Positions 24,940 to 33,795 of a stretch of DNA of 64,000 bases are shown piece by piece. The DNA lies in assembly GCA_019634955.1 (NCBI GenBank), contig JAHCAK010000003.1, forward strand, positions 1 through 64,000, read 5' to 3'. Source of the DNA: Burkholderiales bacterium. GTDB lineage: Bacteria > Pseudomonadota > Gammaproteobacteria > Burkholderiales > Usitatibacteraceae. Below the pieces are notes generated by a model. It was not told the DNA's origin, ran no database searches, and saw only the letters and a program-made list of their open reading frames with translations. Position numbers and translations under genes: made by a program. How positions within the stretch are numbered: position 1 is the stretch's first letter; each line of letters begins with the position of its first letter.

Positions 24940-26877
24940 GTGCTTCGCCTCCTCCAGCGGTTCCTGCAGCGCCTGTTCCTGCTGGCCGAGCGCGCCGCCA
25001 ACGCCGTCTTCGGCGAGCGGCTGAACCCCCTCTACCACCTCGGGGCGCTCAGCTACTGGCTCTTCTGGGTCGTGGTCGCCACCGGGCTCTACCTCTACGC
25101 GTTCTTCGACACCAGCGTGACCGGGGCGTACGCCTCCGTCGAGCGGCTCACCCACGACCAGAAGTGGGCCGGCGGCATCATGAGGAGCCTGCACCGCTAT
25201 GCCTCCGACGGAATGGTGCTCACGATGGCGCTGCACCTCCTGCGCCACTTCGCGTTCGACCGCCACCGGGGGTTCCGCTGGTTCTCCTGGGTGAGCGGCG
25301 TGGTCGTGCTGTGGCTCGTGTACGCCTCCGGCATCAACGGCTACATGCTGCCCTGGGACCAGCTCGCGCAGTTCACCGTCACCGCCACGGCCGAGTGGTT
25401 CGACGCGCTGCCCGTGTTCAACGGGCTGCTCATCCGCAACTTCCTCACCGAGGAGAGCGTGAACGACCGCTTCTTCTCGCTGCTGTCCTTCCTGCACATC
25501 GGCCTGCCCCTGGGCGTGCTCGCGCTGCTCTGGATCCACACGCATCGCGTCCCGCAGGCGAAGACGACGCCGCCGCGCCCGCTCATGGCGGCGCTGGGCG
25601 CCGCGCTCGTGGCCCTGTCGGTCGTGAAGCCGGCCCTCAGCCAGGCGCCGGCGAACCTCGCCATGACCGCGACCTCCATCGGGTTCGACTGGTTCTACCT
25701 GCCCACCTACGCCCTGCTCTACGAGTGGTCGCCGGCCTCGCTCTGGGCCCTCACGGGCGGGCTCACGCTGCTCGCGGCGCTCGCGCCGTGGCTGCCGCCC
25801 AAGTTCGGCCGTCGCGCGCGGCGCAGCTTCCACGTGCTGGCCAACCCCGACAACCGCATCGTCGCGATGAAGGAGGACGAGACGCTGCTCGACGGCTGCC
25901 TGCGCGAGGGCCTGCCCATGCCCTTCGACTGCCGCAACGGCGGCTGCGGCGTGTGCAAGTGCACGGTGGAGCACGGCGAGGTGGCGCTGGGCCCCTACCA
26001 GGAAAGCGCGCTCACGGCCGGGGAGCGCCGCGCCGGCCGCGTGCTCGCCTGCGTCGCGAAGCCCCTCTCCGACGTGGAGATCACCTACGAGCCCGCCGGC
26101 GACGCCGCGCGGCCCGTGCAGGTGCACGAGGCGCGCGTGGCCGCCATGGACCGCCTCGCGCCCGACGTGATGCGCGTGCGCCTCGAGCTCCCGGGGGGCG
26201 AGCGGATGGCCTTCTACGCCGGCCAGTACATCAACATCCTGCTGGACGACGGGCAGAAGCGCGCCTTCTCCTTCGCGACGCCCCCGCACGAGGAGGGCCC
26301 CATCGAGCTGCACATCCGCCTCGTGGAGGGCGGGCGCTTCACCACCCACGTCTTCACCGCGATGAAGGTCGGCGACCGCGTCCGCTTCGAGGGGCCGGTG
26401 GGCTCCTTCTTCCTGCGCGAGGAGGGCGACAAGCCCGTGATCTTCGTGGCCGGCGCCACCGGCTTCGCGCCGGTGAAGAGCATGCTCGAGCACGCCTTCC
26501 ACGCCGGGATCTCGCGCCGGATGGTCCTCTACTGGGGCACGCGCACGCTGGCCGACATGTACCTGCGCGAGCTTCCGGAGCGCTGGGCGAAGGAGCACGC
26601 CAACTTCAGCTTCGTGCCCGTGCTCTCCGACCCGCGCCCCGAGGACGGGTGGCAGGGCCGCACGGGGCTCGTGCACGAGGCGATCCTCGCCGACTACCCC
26701 GACCTCGCCGGGCACCGCATCTACGCCTGCGGCTCGGTGGCGATGGTGCAGGCCGCGCAGCCCGCCTTCGCGCGGCAGGGGCTGTCGCCCGACGACTGCT
26801 TCTCCGACGCCTTCAGCCTCGCCCCGCGCATCCACGCCGAGGAAGCCGACCTCGTGCGGCTGGGAGGCCGGCCATGA
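24940..26877 (+). CDS. Cytochrome b / [2Fe-2S] ferredoxin / FAD-NAD(P) reductase fusion
   Basis: This 645-aa three-part fusion starts at GTG. Residues 1-290 are a compact cytochrome b with heme ligands H85, H99, H186 and H200, paired 14 apart, and a D250-W-F-Y-L motif resembling the quinol-site PEWY. Residues 293-388 are a plant-type ferredoxin with C331-x4-C336-x2-C339-x31-C371. Residues 393-640 are a ferredoxin-reductase module with the FAD motif RAFSFA (441-446), the nucleotide motif GATGFAP (505-511) and YACGS (595-599). It could move electrons between NAD(P)H and the quinone pool through the membrane. The direction is unknown. It overlaps the next gene by 4 bases. Confidence 0.88.
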   Translation: MLRLLQRFLQRLFLLAERAANAVFGERLNPLYHLGALSYWLFWVVVATGLYLYAFFDTSVTGAYASVERLTHDQKWAGGIMRSLHRYASDGMVLTMALHLLRHFAFDRHRGFRWFSWVSGVVVLWLVYASGINGYMLPWDQLAQFTVTATAEWFDALPVFNGLLIRNFLTEESVNDRFFSLLSFLHIGLPLGVLALLWIHTHRVPQAKTTPPRPLMAALGAALVALSVVKPALSQAPANLAMTATSIGFDWFYLPTYALLYEWSPASLWALTGGLTLLAALAPWLPPKFGRRARRSFHVLANPDNRIVAMKEDETLLDGCLREGLPMPFDCRNGGCGVCKCTVEHGEVALGPYQESALTAGERRAGRVLACVAKPLSDVEITYEPAGDAARPVQVHEARVAAMDRLAPDVMRVRLELPGGERMAFYAGQYINILLDDGQKRAFSFATPPHEEGPIELHIRLVEGGRFTTHVFTAMKVGDRVRFEGPVGSFFLREEGDKPVIFVAGATGFAPVKSMLEHAFHAGISRRMVLYWGTRTLADMYLRELPERWAKEHANFSFVPVLSDPRPEDGWQGRTGLVHEAILADYPDLAGHRIYACGSVAMVQAAQPAFARQGLSPDDCFSDAFSLAPRIHAEEADLVRLGGRP

Positions 26878-27374
26878 ACCGCCCGCTCGCCTGGGGCCTG
26901 CAGGCCGTCCTCTACGGCGCCTTCGCGGCGTTCCTCGGCTACTTCTCGACCTCGCCCGCCTTCGCGCCGCTGCCCCCGGACCACGCGCTGATCCGCCTGT
27001 CGCTCAATCACGCCGGCCAGCGCAAGTTCCCCTGCCGGACGCGCACCGCCGAGGAACTCGCCAAGCTCGCGCCCAACATGCGCGCCGCCGAGGACTGCCC
27101 GCGCGAGCGCGCCCCGGTGCGGGTGTCGGTGGAGCTCGACGGGCGCAGCGTGGCCGACATCGAGGCGAGGCCCGCGGGCCTTTCGCGCGACGGCGCCTCC
27201 GTCGCCTACCGGCGCATCCCCGTGCCCGCGGGCACGCACCGCCTGCGCGTGGCCCTGGCCGACGACGCGGCGGGCACCTTCGACCGCGTCCGCGAGGAAG
27301 CGGTGAGCCTGCCGCCCGGGCGCGTGCTGGTGATCGATTTCGAGCCCGGCAAGGGCGGGATCGTGCTGCGCTAG
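26874..27374 (+). CDS. Uncharacterised exported or membrane-anchored protein
   Basis: This 166-aa protein has an N-terminal hydrophobic segment (about 7-25), either an uncleaved anchor or a signal. The rest resembles a small beta-rich domain with two cysteines (FPCRTR near 43 and EDCPRE near 66). The ATG overlaps the stop of the cytochrome b/reductase fusion. I do not recognise the family. Its fixed place between the two cytochrome b fusions suggests a periplasmic partner or assembly factor for them. Confidence 0.72.
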   Translation: MNRPLAWGLQAVLYGAFAAFLGYFSTSPAFAPLPPDHALIRLSLNHAGQRKFPCRTRTAEELAKLAPNMRAAEDCPRERAPVRVSVELDGRSVADIEARPAGLSRDGASVAYRRIPVPAGTHRLRVALADDAAGTFDRVREEAVSLPPGRVLVIDFEPGKGGIVLR

Positions 27375-27399
27375 GCGCGGCCGACGACCGAGGCGCCCG

Positions 27400-28986
27400 A
27401 TGGCCGCCCCCGCGATCGCCCTCCCCGCCCCCGGCCGCGCCGCCGCCGCCGTGGAGCGCGTCGACGCGCTCTTCGACGCCGCCTTCGGACAGGGGCTCAA
27501 TCCCCTGCGCCACCTCGGCGCCCTCGGCTACCACTTCCTGTGGATCTGCTGCGCCTCCGGCATCTGGATCTACGTGGGCTTCGACACCAGCGCCACGGGG
27601 GCCTGGGCCAGCCTCGACGCGATGGATCGCGGCGAGTGGCCGCTGGGCGCCTTCGCCCGCGCGCTGCACCGCTACAGCGCCGACGCCCTGGTGGTCGTGA
27701 CGCTGCTGCACCTCGCGCGCGAGGCCGCCCGGCGGCACTACGCCGCGTTCCGGCGCTTCGCCTGGCTCACGGGCCTCTTCGCCCTCGCGCTCCTGTTCCT
27801 CGCCGGCATCAACGGCTACTGGCTCGCCTGGGACCAGCTCGCGCAGTGGAGCCTCACCGCCACAATCGAGTGGCTCGACGCGCTGCCTGTCTTCGACGGG
27901 TCGCTCGCGCGCAACGTGATCGACGACGGGCAGGTGAACGACCGCTTCTTCTCGCTGCTCATCTTCGTGCACATCGGCCTGCCCCTCGCCCTGCTCGGCG
28001 CGCTCTGGGCGCACGTCCAGCGCGTGAGCCCGGCGCGCACGGCCCCGCCGCGGGCCCTCGGCTGGGGCACGGCCGCCATGCTCGCGGCGCTGTGCCTCGC
28101 CAAGCCCGTGGCGCTCATGCCCGCGGCGGATCTCGCCTTCCTCCCGGCGCGCATCCCCCTCGACTGGTTCTACCTGTTCCCCCACGTCGCCATGGCATCG
28201 CTGGGGCCGGCCGGCCTCTGGGCCGCAACGGCGGCGTTCTTCGCCGCCCTCGCGGCGCTTCCCTGGGCCACCCGCGTGCCGCGCGCGCCGGCCGCCCGCG
28301 TGAACCTCGCCAACTGCAACGGCTGCGCGCGCTGCTTCGCCGACTGCCCCTACGACGCCGTGGTGATGGTCGCGCGCACCGACGGCCGGCACCACCCGCG
28401 GCAGGCGCAAGTCGACCCGATGCTGTGCGCCGGCTGCGGCATCTGCACCGGCGCCTGCCCCTCCTCGACGCCCTTCCGCCGCGGCGAGACGCTCGCCACC
28501 GGTATCGACATGCCGCAGGCCGCCATCGGCGAGCTGCGCGCGCGGCTCGAGTCGCGCACCGCCGCGCTCACGGGCACTCCCCGCGTGGTGGTGCTGGGCT
28601 GCCGCTGGTCCGCGCCGGCGGCCACCCTCGAGGATGCCTCGACCGCCTGCGTGGAATTCCTCTGCGCAGCGATGGTGCCGCCCTCGTTCGTGGAGTACGC
28701 CCTGCGCGCCGGCGCCGACGGCGTGCTCCTCGCCGGCTGCCGCGAAGGCGATTGCGAATTCCGCACCGGCACCGCCCTCGCGGCCGAGCGGCTCGCCGGC
28801 GCGCGCAAGCCCGCCCTTCGGCCAAGCGTGCCGCGCGAGCGCGTGCGCCAGGTCCACGCCGGCATCACCGACGCCGCCGCGCTTCGCGCCGCGCTCGACG
28901 ACTTCCGCGCCGCGCTCGCCCGCCTGGGCCCGCGCGCGGCCGACCATCCCCATCCGCCCAAACGCCAGGAGTCGCGCCATGGCTAG
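27400..28986 (+). CDS. Cytochrome b / 2[4Fe-4S] / MvhD-like fusion
   Basis: This 528-aa fusion starts with the same cytochrome b type: ligands H90, H104, H191 and H205, and D255-W-F-Y-L. Two [4Fe-4S] motifs follow, C306-x2-C309-x2-C312-x3-C316 and C343-x2-C346-x2-C349-x3-C353. Residues 395-500 match the MvhD iron-sulfur subunit family, with C401, C417, C422, C447 and C452 in GCREGDCEFRTG. MvhD proteins link hydrogenases or dehydrogenases to heterodisulfide reductases. Fusion to cytochrome b suggests exchange of electrons between a low-potential partner and the quinone pool. It is a domain-shuffled paralogue of the fusion at 24940. Confidence 0.87.
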   Translation: MAAPAIALPAPGRAAAAVERVDALFDAAFGQGLNPLRHLGALGYHFLWICCASGIWIYVGFDTSATGAWASLDAMDRGEWPLGAFARALHRYSADALVVVTLLHLAREAARRHYAAFRRFAWLTGLFALALLFLAGINGYWLAWDQLAQWSLTATIEWLDALPVFDGSLARNVIDDGQVNDRFFSLLIFVHIGLPLALLGALWAHVQRVSPARTAPPRALGWGTAAMLAALCLAKPVALMPAADLAFLPARIPLDWFYLFPHVAMASLGPAGLWAATAAFFAALAALPWATRVPRAPAARVNLANCNGCARCFADCPYDAVVMVARTDGRHHPRQAQVDPMLCAGCGICTGACPSSTPFRRGETLATGIDMPQAAIGELRARLESRTAALTGTPRVVVLGCRWSAPAATLEDASTACVEFLCAAMVPPSFVEYALRAGADGVLLAGCREGDCEFRTGTALAAERLAGARKPALRPSVPRERVRQVHAGITDAAALRAALDDFRAALARLGPRAADHPHPPKRQESRHG

Positions 28987-30397
28987 CCTGCAAACCGCCA
29001 ACCCGTCCGCCGCCCTGCCCGCCGCCCGCCGCGCGGCCGGCACCTCCTTCATCCTGCCGGTCGAGCGCGACGCCTCGGCGCGCCTCGCCACCGGCTGGCT
29101 CGTCCTCGGCGTGGCCGCGCTCGTGGGCTCGGGGCTCTTCTCGGTGCTGCTCGTGCTCGCGCGCACCCCCGGGCTCAAGGAGCTCTTCCCGGTCGCGAAC
29201 TTCTTCCAGGTGGCGCTGGTGGCGCACGTGGACCTCTCCGTGCTGGTGTGGTTCCTCGCCTTCGCCGGCGTGCTGTGGAGCCTCGCCTGCGACGGCCGCG
29301 CCCTCGTGCTGGGATGGGCCTCGCTCGCCCTCACGGCCGCGGGCACGCTCGCCCTGTGCGTGGCCCCGCTGCTTCGCGACGCCGTGCCGGTGCTCGCCAA
29401 CTACATTCCCGTGATCGACAACACGGCGTTCCTCGCCGGGCTCGGCGCCATCGGCGCGGGCGTGGCCCTCGCGGTGGCCCGCACGTTCGTGGCCACCCGG
29501 TCGTCGGGCGGCGTGCTCGACGGGGCCTCGGCGCTGCGCTGGGGCATCGTCGGCTCGGCGGTGGCCACGGCCGTGGCGCTCGCCGCCTTCGGGTGGTCGT
29601 GGCTGGAGATCTCGCCGCACCTCGAGCGCAAGACCTACTTCGAGCTGCTCTTCTGGGGCGGCGGCCACGTCCTGCAGTTCACCTGGACGCTCCTCATGCT
29701 GGCCGGCTGGCTGTGGCTCGCCTCGGCCCTCGGGCTCGCCGTGCCGCTCTCCCCGCGCGTGGCGCTCCTCGTCTTCACGATCGCGCTCGCCTCCGTGTTC
29801 GTGACCCCGGCGATCTACCTGTCCCACCCCGTGGCCTCGGTCGAGCACCACAAGCTGCAGACCTGGCTCATGCGCTTCGGCGGCGGGCTCGCCATCCCGC
29901 CCATCCTGCTCGCGCTGCTGTGGTCGATGCGGGGCCTGCGCGCGCTCGACGCGGAGCGCCGCCCGATCTTCGGCGCGCTGGCCGCCTCCATCGGCCTCTT
30001 CGCCGCCGGCGGCCTCATCGGCTTCGCCATCAACGGGCCCAACGTGCGCATCCCGGCTCACTACCACGGCTGCATCGTCGGCGTGACGCTCGCCTTCATG
30101 GGGCTCACCTACCACCTGCTGCCGAGGCTCGGCTTCGCCACGCCGCGCTCGCGGCTGGCGGCATGGCAGCCCTGGCTCTACGGCGGCGGCCAGCTCATGC
30201 ACATCGTGGGCCTGGTGTGGTCGGGCGGCTACGGCGTCGAGCGCAAGGTGGCCGGCGCGGCGCAGGTGCTGCGCACGCCGCAGGAAGTGGCCGGCATGGG
30301 GCTCATGGGCCTGGGCGGCCTCGTCGCCATCCTCGGCGGCCTCGCTTTCGTGGTGGTGGTGATCGGGGCCATGCGCCGGCAGGAGGCCCGCGGGTGA
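28979..30397 (+). CDS. Second heme-copper subunit I-like protein, also without tyrosine
   Basis: This 472-aa polytopic protein carries all six histidines: H83, H230 in FWGGGH, H290-H291, and H361 and H363 in PAHYHG. The residue four after H230 is F234, not Tyr. I also see no tyrosine at the helix VII position used by cbb3 oxidases. Both subunit I proteins here have a tyrosine ten residues before the HH pair (Y280 here, Y270 in the other). There is no CuA partner; it is flanked by the cytochrome b/MvhD fusion (8-base overlap) and a polytopic protein (GTGA overlap). A quinol- or ferredoxin-linked NO reductase is possible. Confidence 0.82.
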   Translation: MASLQTANPSAALPAARRAAGTSFILPVERDASARLATGWLVLGVAALVGSGLFSVLLVLARTPGLKELFPVANFFQVALVAHVDLSVLVWFLAFAGVLWSLACDGRALVLGWASLALTAAGTLALCVAPLLRDAVPVLANYIPVIDNTAFLAGLGAIGAGVALAVARTFVATRSSGGVLDGASALRWGIVGSAVATAVALAAFGWSWLEISPHLERKTYFELLFWGGGHVLQFTWTLLMLAGWLWLASALGLAVPLSPRVALLVFTIALASVFVTPAIYLSHPVASVEHHKLQTWLMRFGGGLAIPPILLALLWSMRGLRALDAERRPIFGALAASIGLFAAGGLIGFAINGPNVRIPAHYHGCIVGVTLAFMGLTYHLLPRLGFATPRSRLAAWQPWLYGGGQLMHIVGLVWSGGYGVERKVAGAAQVLRTPQEVAGMGLMGLGGLVAILGGLAFVVVVIGAMRRQEARG

Positions 30398-31203
30398 GGC
30401 AGCCGGACCGTCACGCGCGGTCGCTTGCCGCCACCGCGGCGGCCTGCGCCGCCCTCGTGCTCGTGGTCGTGGCCTCCAGCGCGTGGCTGCGGCTCGCCGC
30501 GCCCGCCTGCCCGCCCGGCGGCTGCGAGGGATTCGCCCTGGCCGACGCCGTGCGGCTCGCGCACCGGATCGCCGCGATGGGCGTCACCGTGGCCGCCCTC
30601 GTCCTCGTCGCGCTGGCGTGGAAGCCGCCGGCGCGGTGGGGGATGCGCGCCGCCGCGGTGCTCGTGCTGCTGCTGGTGGCCGCCCTGGCGATCGTGGGGC
30701 GCCGCTCCGCCGGCGCGGCGCCACCGGCCGTCCTGCTCGCCAACCTGCTGGGTGGGCTCACCCTGCTGGGCCTGGCCGTCGGCCTCGCGACGGCCGCCCG
30801 CGCCGGGCCCGGGCCCGTGCGGGGCGCCCCCCTCGTGGCCGCGACGATCCTCGCCGCCGCGATCGCCACCGGCGCCTTGCTCGCCACCGCCGCACCGGCC
30901 GATCCGGCGGCGCTCGCCCTCGCGCACCGCGGCCTGGCGTGGGCCGCGCTCGTCGCCTGGGGGCTGCTCGCCCTCGGCACCGGGCGGCCGCGCGGGGAGC
31001 GCCTGGCGGCAGGCACGGTCGCGGCCCTGCTCGCCACCGAGGCGGTGCTCGCCATCGCCGCGCCGGCGAGCCCGTCCCTGCGCTGGCTGCACAACCTCCT
31101 CTCGACGGCGGCGATGTGCGCGGCCATCGCCTGCGCAGCCGGCTGCGGGGCGCCGTCGCCACGGGCCGCGGACGGGCCGCGCGAGGCGCTCGCGAGGCCC
31201 TGA
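30394..31203 (+). CDS. Polytopic membrane protein, weakly CtaA/COX15-like
   Basis: This 269-aa protein starts with GTG overlapping the previous stop (GTGA). It has about eight hydrophobic segments. WLRLAAPACPPGGC followed by LAHRIAAMG is reminiscent of the VRLxGxGLxCPDWPxC and histidine region of heme A synthases. A late histidine pair, LAHRGLAW and RWLHNLLS, could also bind heme. The match is too weak to call an enzyme. It may handle heme for, or be a subunit of, the second heme-copper protein. Confidence 0.6.
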   Translation: MRQPDRHARSLAATAAACAALVLVVVASSAWLRLAAPACPPGGCEGFALADAVRLAHRIAAMGVTVAALVLVALAWKPPARWGMRAAAVLVLLLVAALAIVGRRSAGAAPPAVLLANLLGGLTLLGLAVGLATAARAGPGPVRGAPLVAATILAAAIATGALLATAAPADPAALALAHRGLAWAALVAWGLLALGTGRPRGERLAAGTVAALLATEAVLAIAAPASPSLRWLHNLLSTAAMCAAIACAAGCGAPSPRAADGPREALARP

Positions 31204-31220
31204 GCGCCGGCCGGGGTATC

Positions 31221-31967
31221 ATGGGCGAAACATCCGCCCAAGACCCCGCCGTCATGCAACCCGGAGAAGCTCGGCCCCGCGGACCGGACATCCCGGTCGA
31301 GCAGTTCCTCGTCAACCTTCCGCTCTTCAGCGACCTCACGCCCGAGGAGATCAAGCGCATCGCCGCCGGCACGCGCCGCATCTACGCGACCAAGGGCGAT
31401 GCGCTCTTCTCGCGGGGCGAGCGCTGCGAGGGCTTCCACGTGGTGCTGTACGGGCAGGTGAAGCTCTTCGTCACCTCGCCCCAGGGCTCCGAGAAGGTGA
31501 TCGAGATCATGGGCCCCGGCATCTCCTTCGGCGAGGCGATCCTCTTCATGGACATCCCCTACGTCGTGTCGGCGCAGGCCCTCAAGGACTCGCTCCTGCT
31601 GCACGTGTCGAAGGCCGTCGTCTTCGAGGAGATCGAGCGCGACCCGCGCCTCGCCCGGCGCCTGCTCGCCGGGATGTCGCGCAAGCTCCACCAGCTCATC
31701 CGCGACGTCGAGGCCTACTCCCTGCGCTCGGGGCTGGAGCGCGTGATCGGCTACCTGCTTCGCGACGACGCGCTCGACCAGGGCGCGGCCAACGCGGCGA
31801 GCGTGACGCTGCCGGCCAACAAGATGATCGTGGCCTCGCGGCTGAACCTCACGCCCGAGTACTTCTCGCGCATCCTGCACGAGCTGGCCGACGCCGGCCT
31901 CATCGTCATGGAAGGCCGGTCGGTGACGGTGCCCGACGTCGAGCGGCTTCGCACCTACACCGGCTGA
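31221..31967 (+). CDS. Crp/Fnr-family regulator, DNR-like
   Basis: This 248-aa regulator has a cyclic-nucleotide-type sensory domain (about 30-150) and a winged helix-turn-helix (about 175-240, RLNLTPEYFSRILHELADAG). No N-terminal cysteine cluster is present, so it is not an oxygen-sensing FNR. The segments EAILFMDIPYVVSAQAL and MSRKLHQLIRDVEAYSL strongly resemble DNR proteins, which sense NO through heme. ATG 31221 is used, with GGGG seven bases before; ATG 31254 is an alternative. It is the probable reader of the palindrome at 20579. Confidence 0.85.
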   Translation: MGETSAQDPAVMQPGEARPRGPDIPVEQFLVNLPLFSDLTPEEIKRIAAGTRRIYATKGDALFSRGERCEGFHVVLYGQVKLFVTSPQGSEKVIEIMGPGISFGEAILFMDIPYVVSAQALKDSLLLHVSKAVVFEEIERDPRLARRLLAGMSRKLHQLIRDVEAYSLRSGLERVIGYLLRDDALDQGAANAASVTLPANKMIVASRLNLTPEYFSRILHELADAGLIVMEGRSVTVPDVERLRTYTG

Positions 31968-31975
31968 GGCGGGCC

Positions 31976-33145
31976 ATGGGAGCGCGCGCCACCTCCACCC
32001 GCAGGAAGCCCGCGCGCGCCGCCGCGAGGCCGCTCGCGCCCGAGGTCGACGCCTGGCTCAAGGCCGCCGCCCTCGACGTGGCCGACGACGGCATCGTGAT
32101 CTCGGACGCCACGACCCCCGACGCGCCCATCGTCTACGTGAGCCCGTCCTTCGAGCGGCTGGTGGGCTACCCGGCCGAGGAGATCCTCGGGACCAACTGC
32201 CGCATGGTGCAGGGGCCCGGCACCGACCGCGAGACGGTGAAGCAGATCGCGATCGCGCTGCAGGAGGGCCGCGTCTTCCAGGGCGAGATCCTCAACTACC
32301 GCAAGGACGGCACGCCGTTCTGGAACTTCCTGCGCATCGCGCCCATCCGCGACGACTCGGGAAGGGTCACCCACCACGTGGGGACGCAGTCGGACGTGAC
32401 CGAGCTGCACCAGGCGCGCGAGCGCGAGCAGGAGCTGGTGGACGCGGTGGCGCACGCCTCGCGCGTGCGCACGGTCGCCGCGCTGGGCGCCTCCCTCGCG
32501 CACGAGGTGAACCAGCCGCTCGCGGCCATCGTCGCCAACGCGGAGGCGGCGCTGCGCTACCTCGAGTCCTGCAACACCGGCGAGATCCGCGAGGCCCTCA
32601 CCGCCATCCGCGACGACGCGCGGCGCGCGGGCGAGATCATCCTGCGGGCGCACCGCCTCGTGCGCAAGCAGCCCGTGGCGCCCGAGCCGGTGGACGCCGC
32701 GCGCGTCGCCCGCGAGGTGCTCGCCTTCACGCGCGTGCGGCTGCGCCACGCCGGCGTCGAGGCGCGCCTCGACTGCGCGGCGGCGCTGCCGCGCGTGCTG
32801 GCCGACCCGGTGCAGCTCTACCAGGCGCTCCTGAACCTCGTGGTGAACGCGATCGACGCGATGGAAGGCAACCCGCCCGAGGCGCCGCGCACGCTCGCGA
32901 TCGCCGCCGAAGGCGAGGACGGCGGCGTGCGCATCCGCGTGACCGACTCGGGGCATGGCGCCGACGACGAGACGCTCGCGCGCATGGCGCAGACCTTCCA
33001 CACCACCAAGGCGCGCGGCACCGGCCTCGGCCTGCTCGTCACGCGCTCGCTCGTGGAGGCGCACGGCGGCCGGCTCGACGTGGCCCGCAACGCCGGCCGC
33101 GGCCTCACCTTCACCATCCACCTGCCGGGAGAGACACCGACATGA
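31976..33145 (+). CDS. LOV-domain sensor histidine kinase
   Basis: This 389-aa protein has an N-terminal PAS domain (about 30-145) with every LOV hallmark: GTNCRMVQ with the photoactive cysteine C75, N107 in LNYRKDG, N117 in FWN and Q138 in VGTQSDVT. LOV domains bind flavin and form a cysteine adduct in blue light. The kinase half has the phospho-acceptor H176 in LAHEVNQPLAAI, an N-box LNLVVNAIDAM, and G-boxes DSGHG and GTGLGLLV, as in FixL-type kinases. It overlaps the FixJ-type regulator by 4 bases. Some LOV-like folds sense redox instead of light. Confidence 0.88.
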   Translation: MGARATSTRRKPARAAARPLAPEVDAWLKAAALDVADDGIVISDATTPDAPIVYVSPSFERLVGYPAEEILGTNCRMVQGPGTDRETVKQIAIALQEGRVFQGEILNYRKDGTPFWNFLRIAPIRDDSGRVTHHVGTQSDVTELHQAREREQELVDAVAHASRVRTVAALGASLAHEVNQPLAAIVANAEAALRYLESCNTGEIREALTAIRDDARRAGEIILRAHRLVRKQPVAPEPVDAARVAREVLAFTRVRLRHAGVEARLDCAAALPRVLADPVQLYQALLNLVVNAIDAMEGNPPEAPRTLAIAAEGEDGGVRIRVTDSGHGADDETLARMAQTFHTTKARGTGLGLLVTRSLVEAHGGRLDVARNAGRGLTFTIHLPGETPT

Positions 33146-33795
33146 TCGCCGCCGAAGGCGTGAGCCTCTGCATCGTCGACGACGACCCCTCCGTGCGTTC
33201 GTCCCTCACCCGGCTCATGCGCGCCGAGGGCATCGAGCCGATGGCCTTCGCCACGGCCGAGGATTTCCTGGAGCACCTGCCCAACCTCCCCGGCCCGTGC
33301 TGCGCCCTGCTCGACATCGGCCTGCCGGGAAAGAGCGGCCTCGAGCTGCACGCGCGCATCACGGCCGTGCGGCCGGAGATCGCGGTGGTCTTCCTCACGG
33401 GCCACGGCGACGTGCCCGGCGCCGTCACCTCGATGAAGCGCGGCGCGGTGGACTTCCTCCTGAAGCCGGTGGAGGCGGCCACGCTACTCGCGGCGCTCAC
33501 GCGGGCGATCGAGCGCGCCCGGGCGGCCTCGGCCGAGAAGGCCACGAAGCGCGACCTCGCCCTCCACTACGGGAGCCTCACGCCGCGCGAGCGCGAGGTG
33601 CTCACCCACGTGATCGCCGGCAAGCGCAACAAGGTGATCGCCGCCGAGATCGGCACCACGGAGAAGACCGTCAAGGTGCACCGCGGGCGCATCATGGAGA
33701 AGATGAAGGTGCGCTCCGTGGCCGAGCTGGTCCGCGCCGCGGACAGGCTGGGCATCCGGCCCACGCCCTCCCCGCCGCGCGGCAAGCCGTCATGA
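33142..33795 (+). CDS. FixJ-family response regulator
   Basis: This 217-aa protein has a receiver domain with D58 as phospho-acceptor (ALLDIGLPG), acidic pocket D13-D14-D15, T86 and K108. A LuxR-type helix-turn-helix follows (about 140-205, LTPREREVLTHVIAGKRNKVIA). ATGA-type overlap with the LOV kinase upstream and with the HD-GYP gene downstream marks a single signalling unit. It is the likely phosphorylation partner of the LOV kinase. Its targets are not visible from sequence. Confidence 0.93.
   Translation: MIAAEGVSLCIVDDDPSVRSSLTRLMRAEGIEPMAFATAEDFLEHLPNLPGPCCALLDIGLPGKSGLELHARITAVRPEIAVVFLTGHGDVPGAVTSMKRGAVDFLLKPVEAATLLAALTRAIERARAASAEKATKRDLALHYGSLTPREREVLTHVIAGKRNKVIAAEIGTTEKTVKVHRGRIMEKMKVRSVAELVRAADRLGIRPTPSPPRGKPS

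Noticed and set aside
31221-31967. Oxygen-sensing FNR
   Set aside because: The N-terminal cysteines needed for the [4Fe-4S] cluster are absent.
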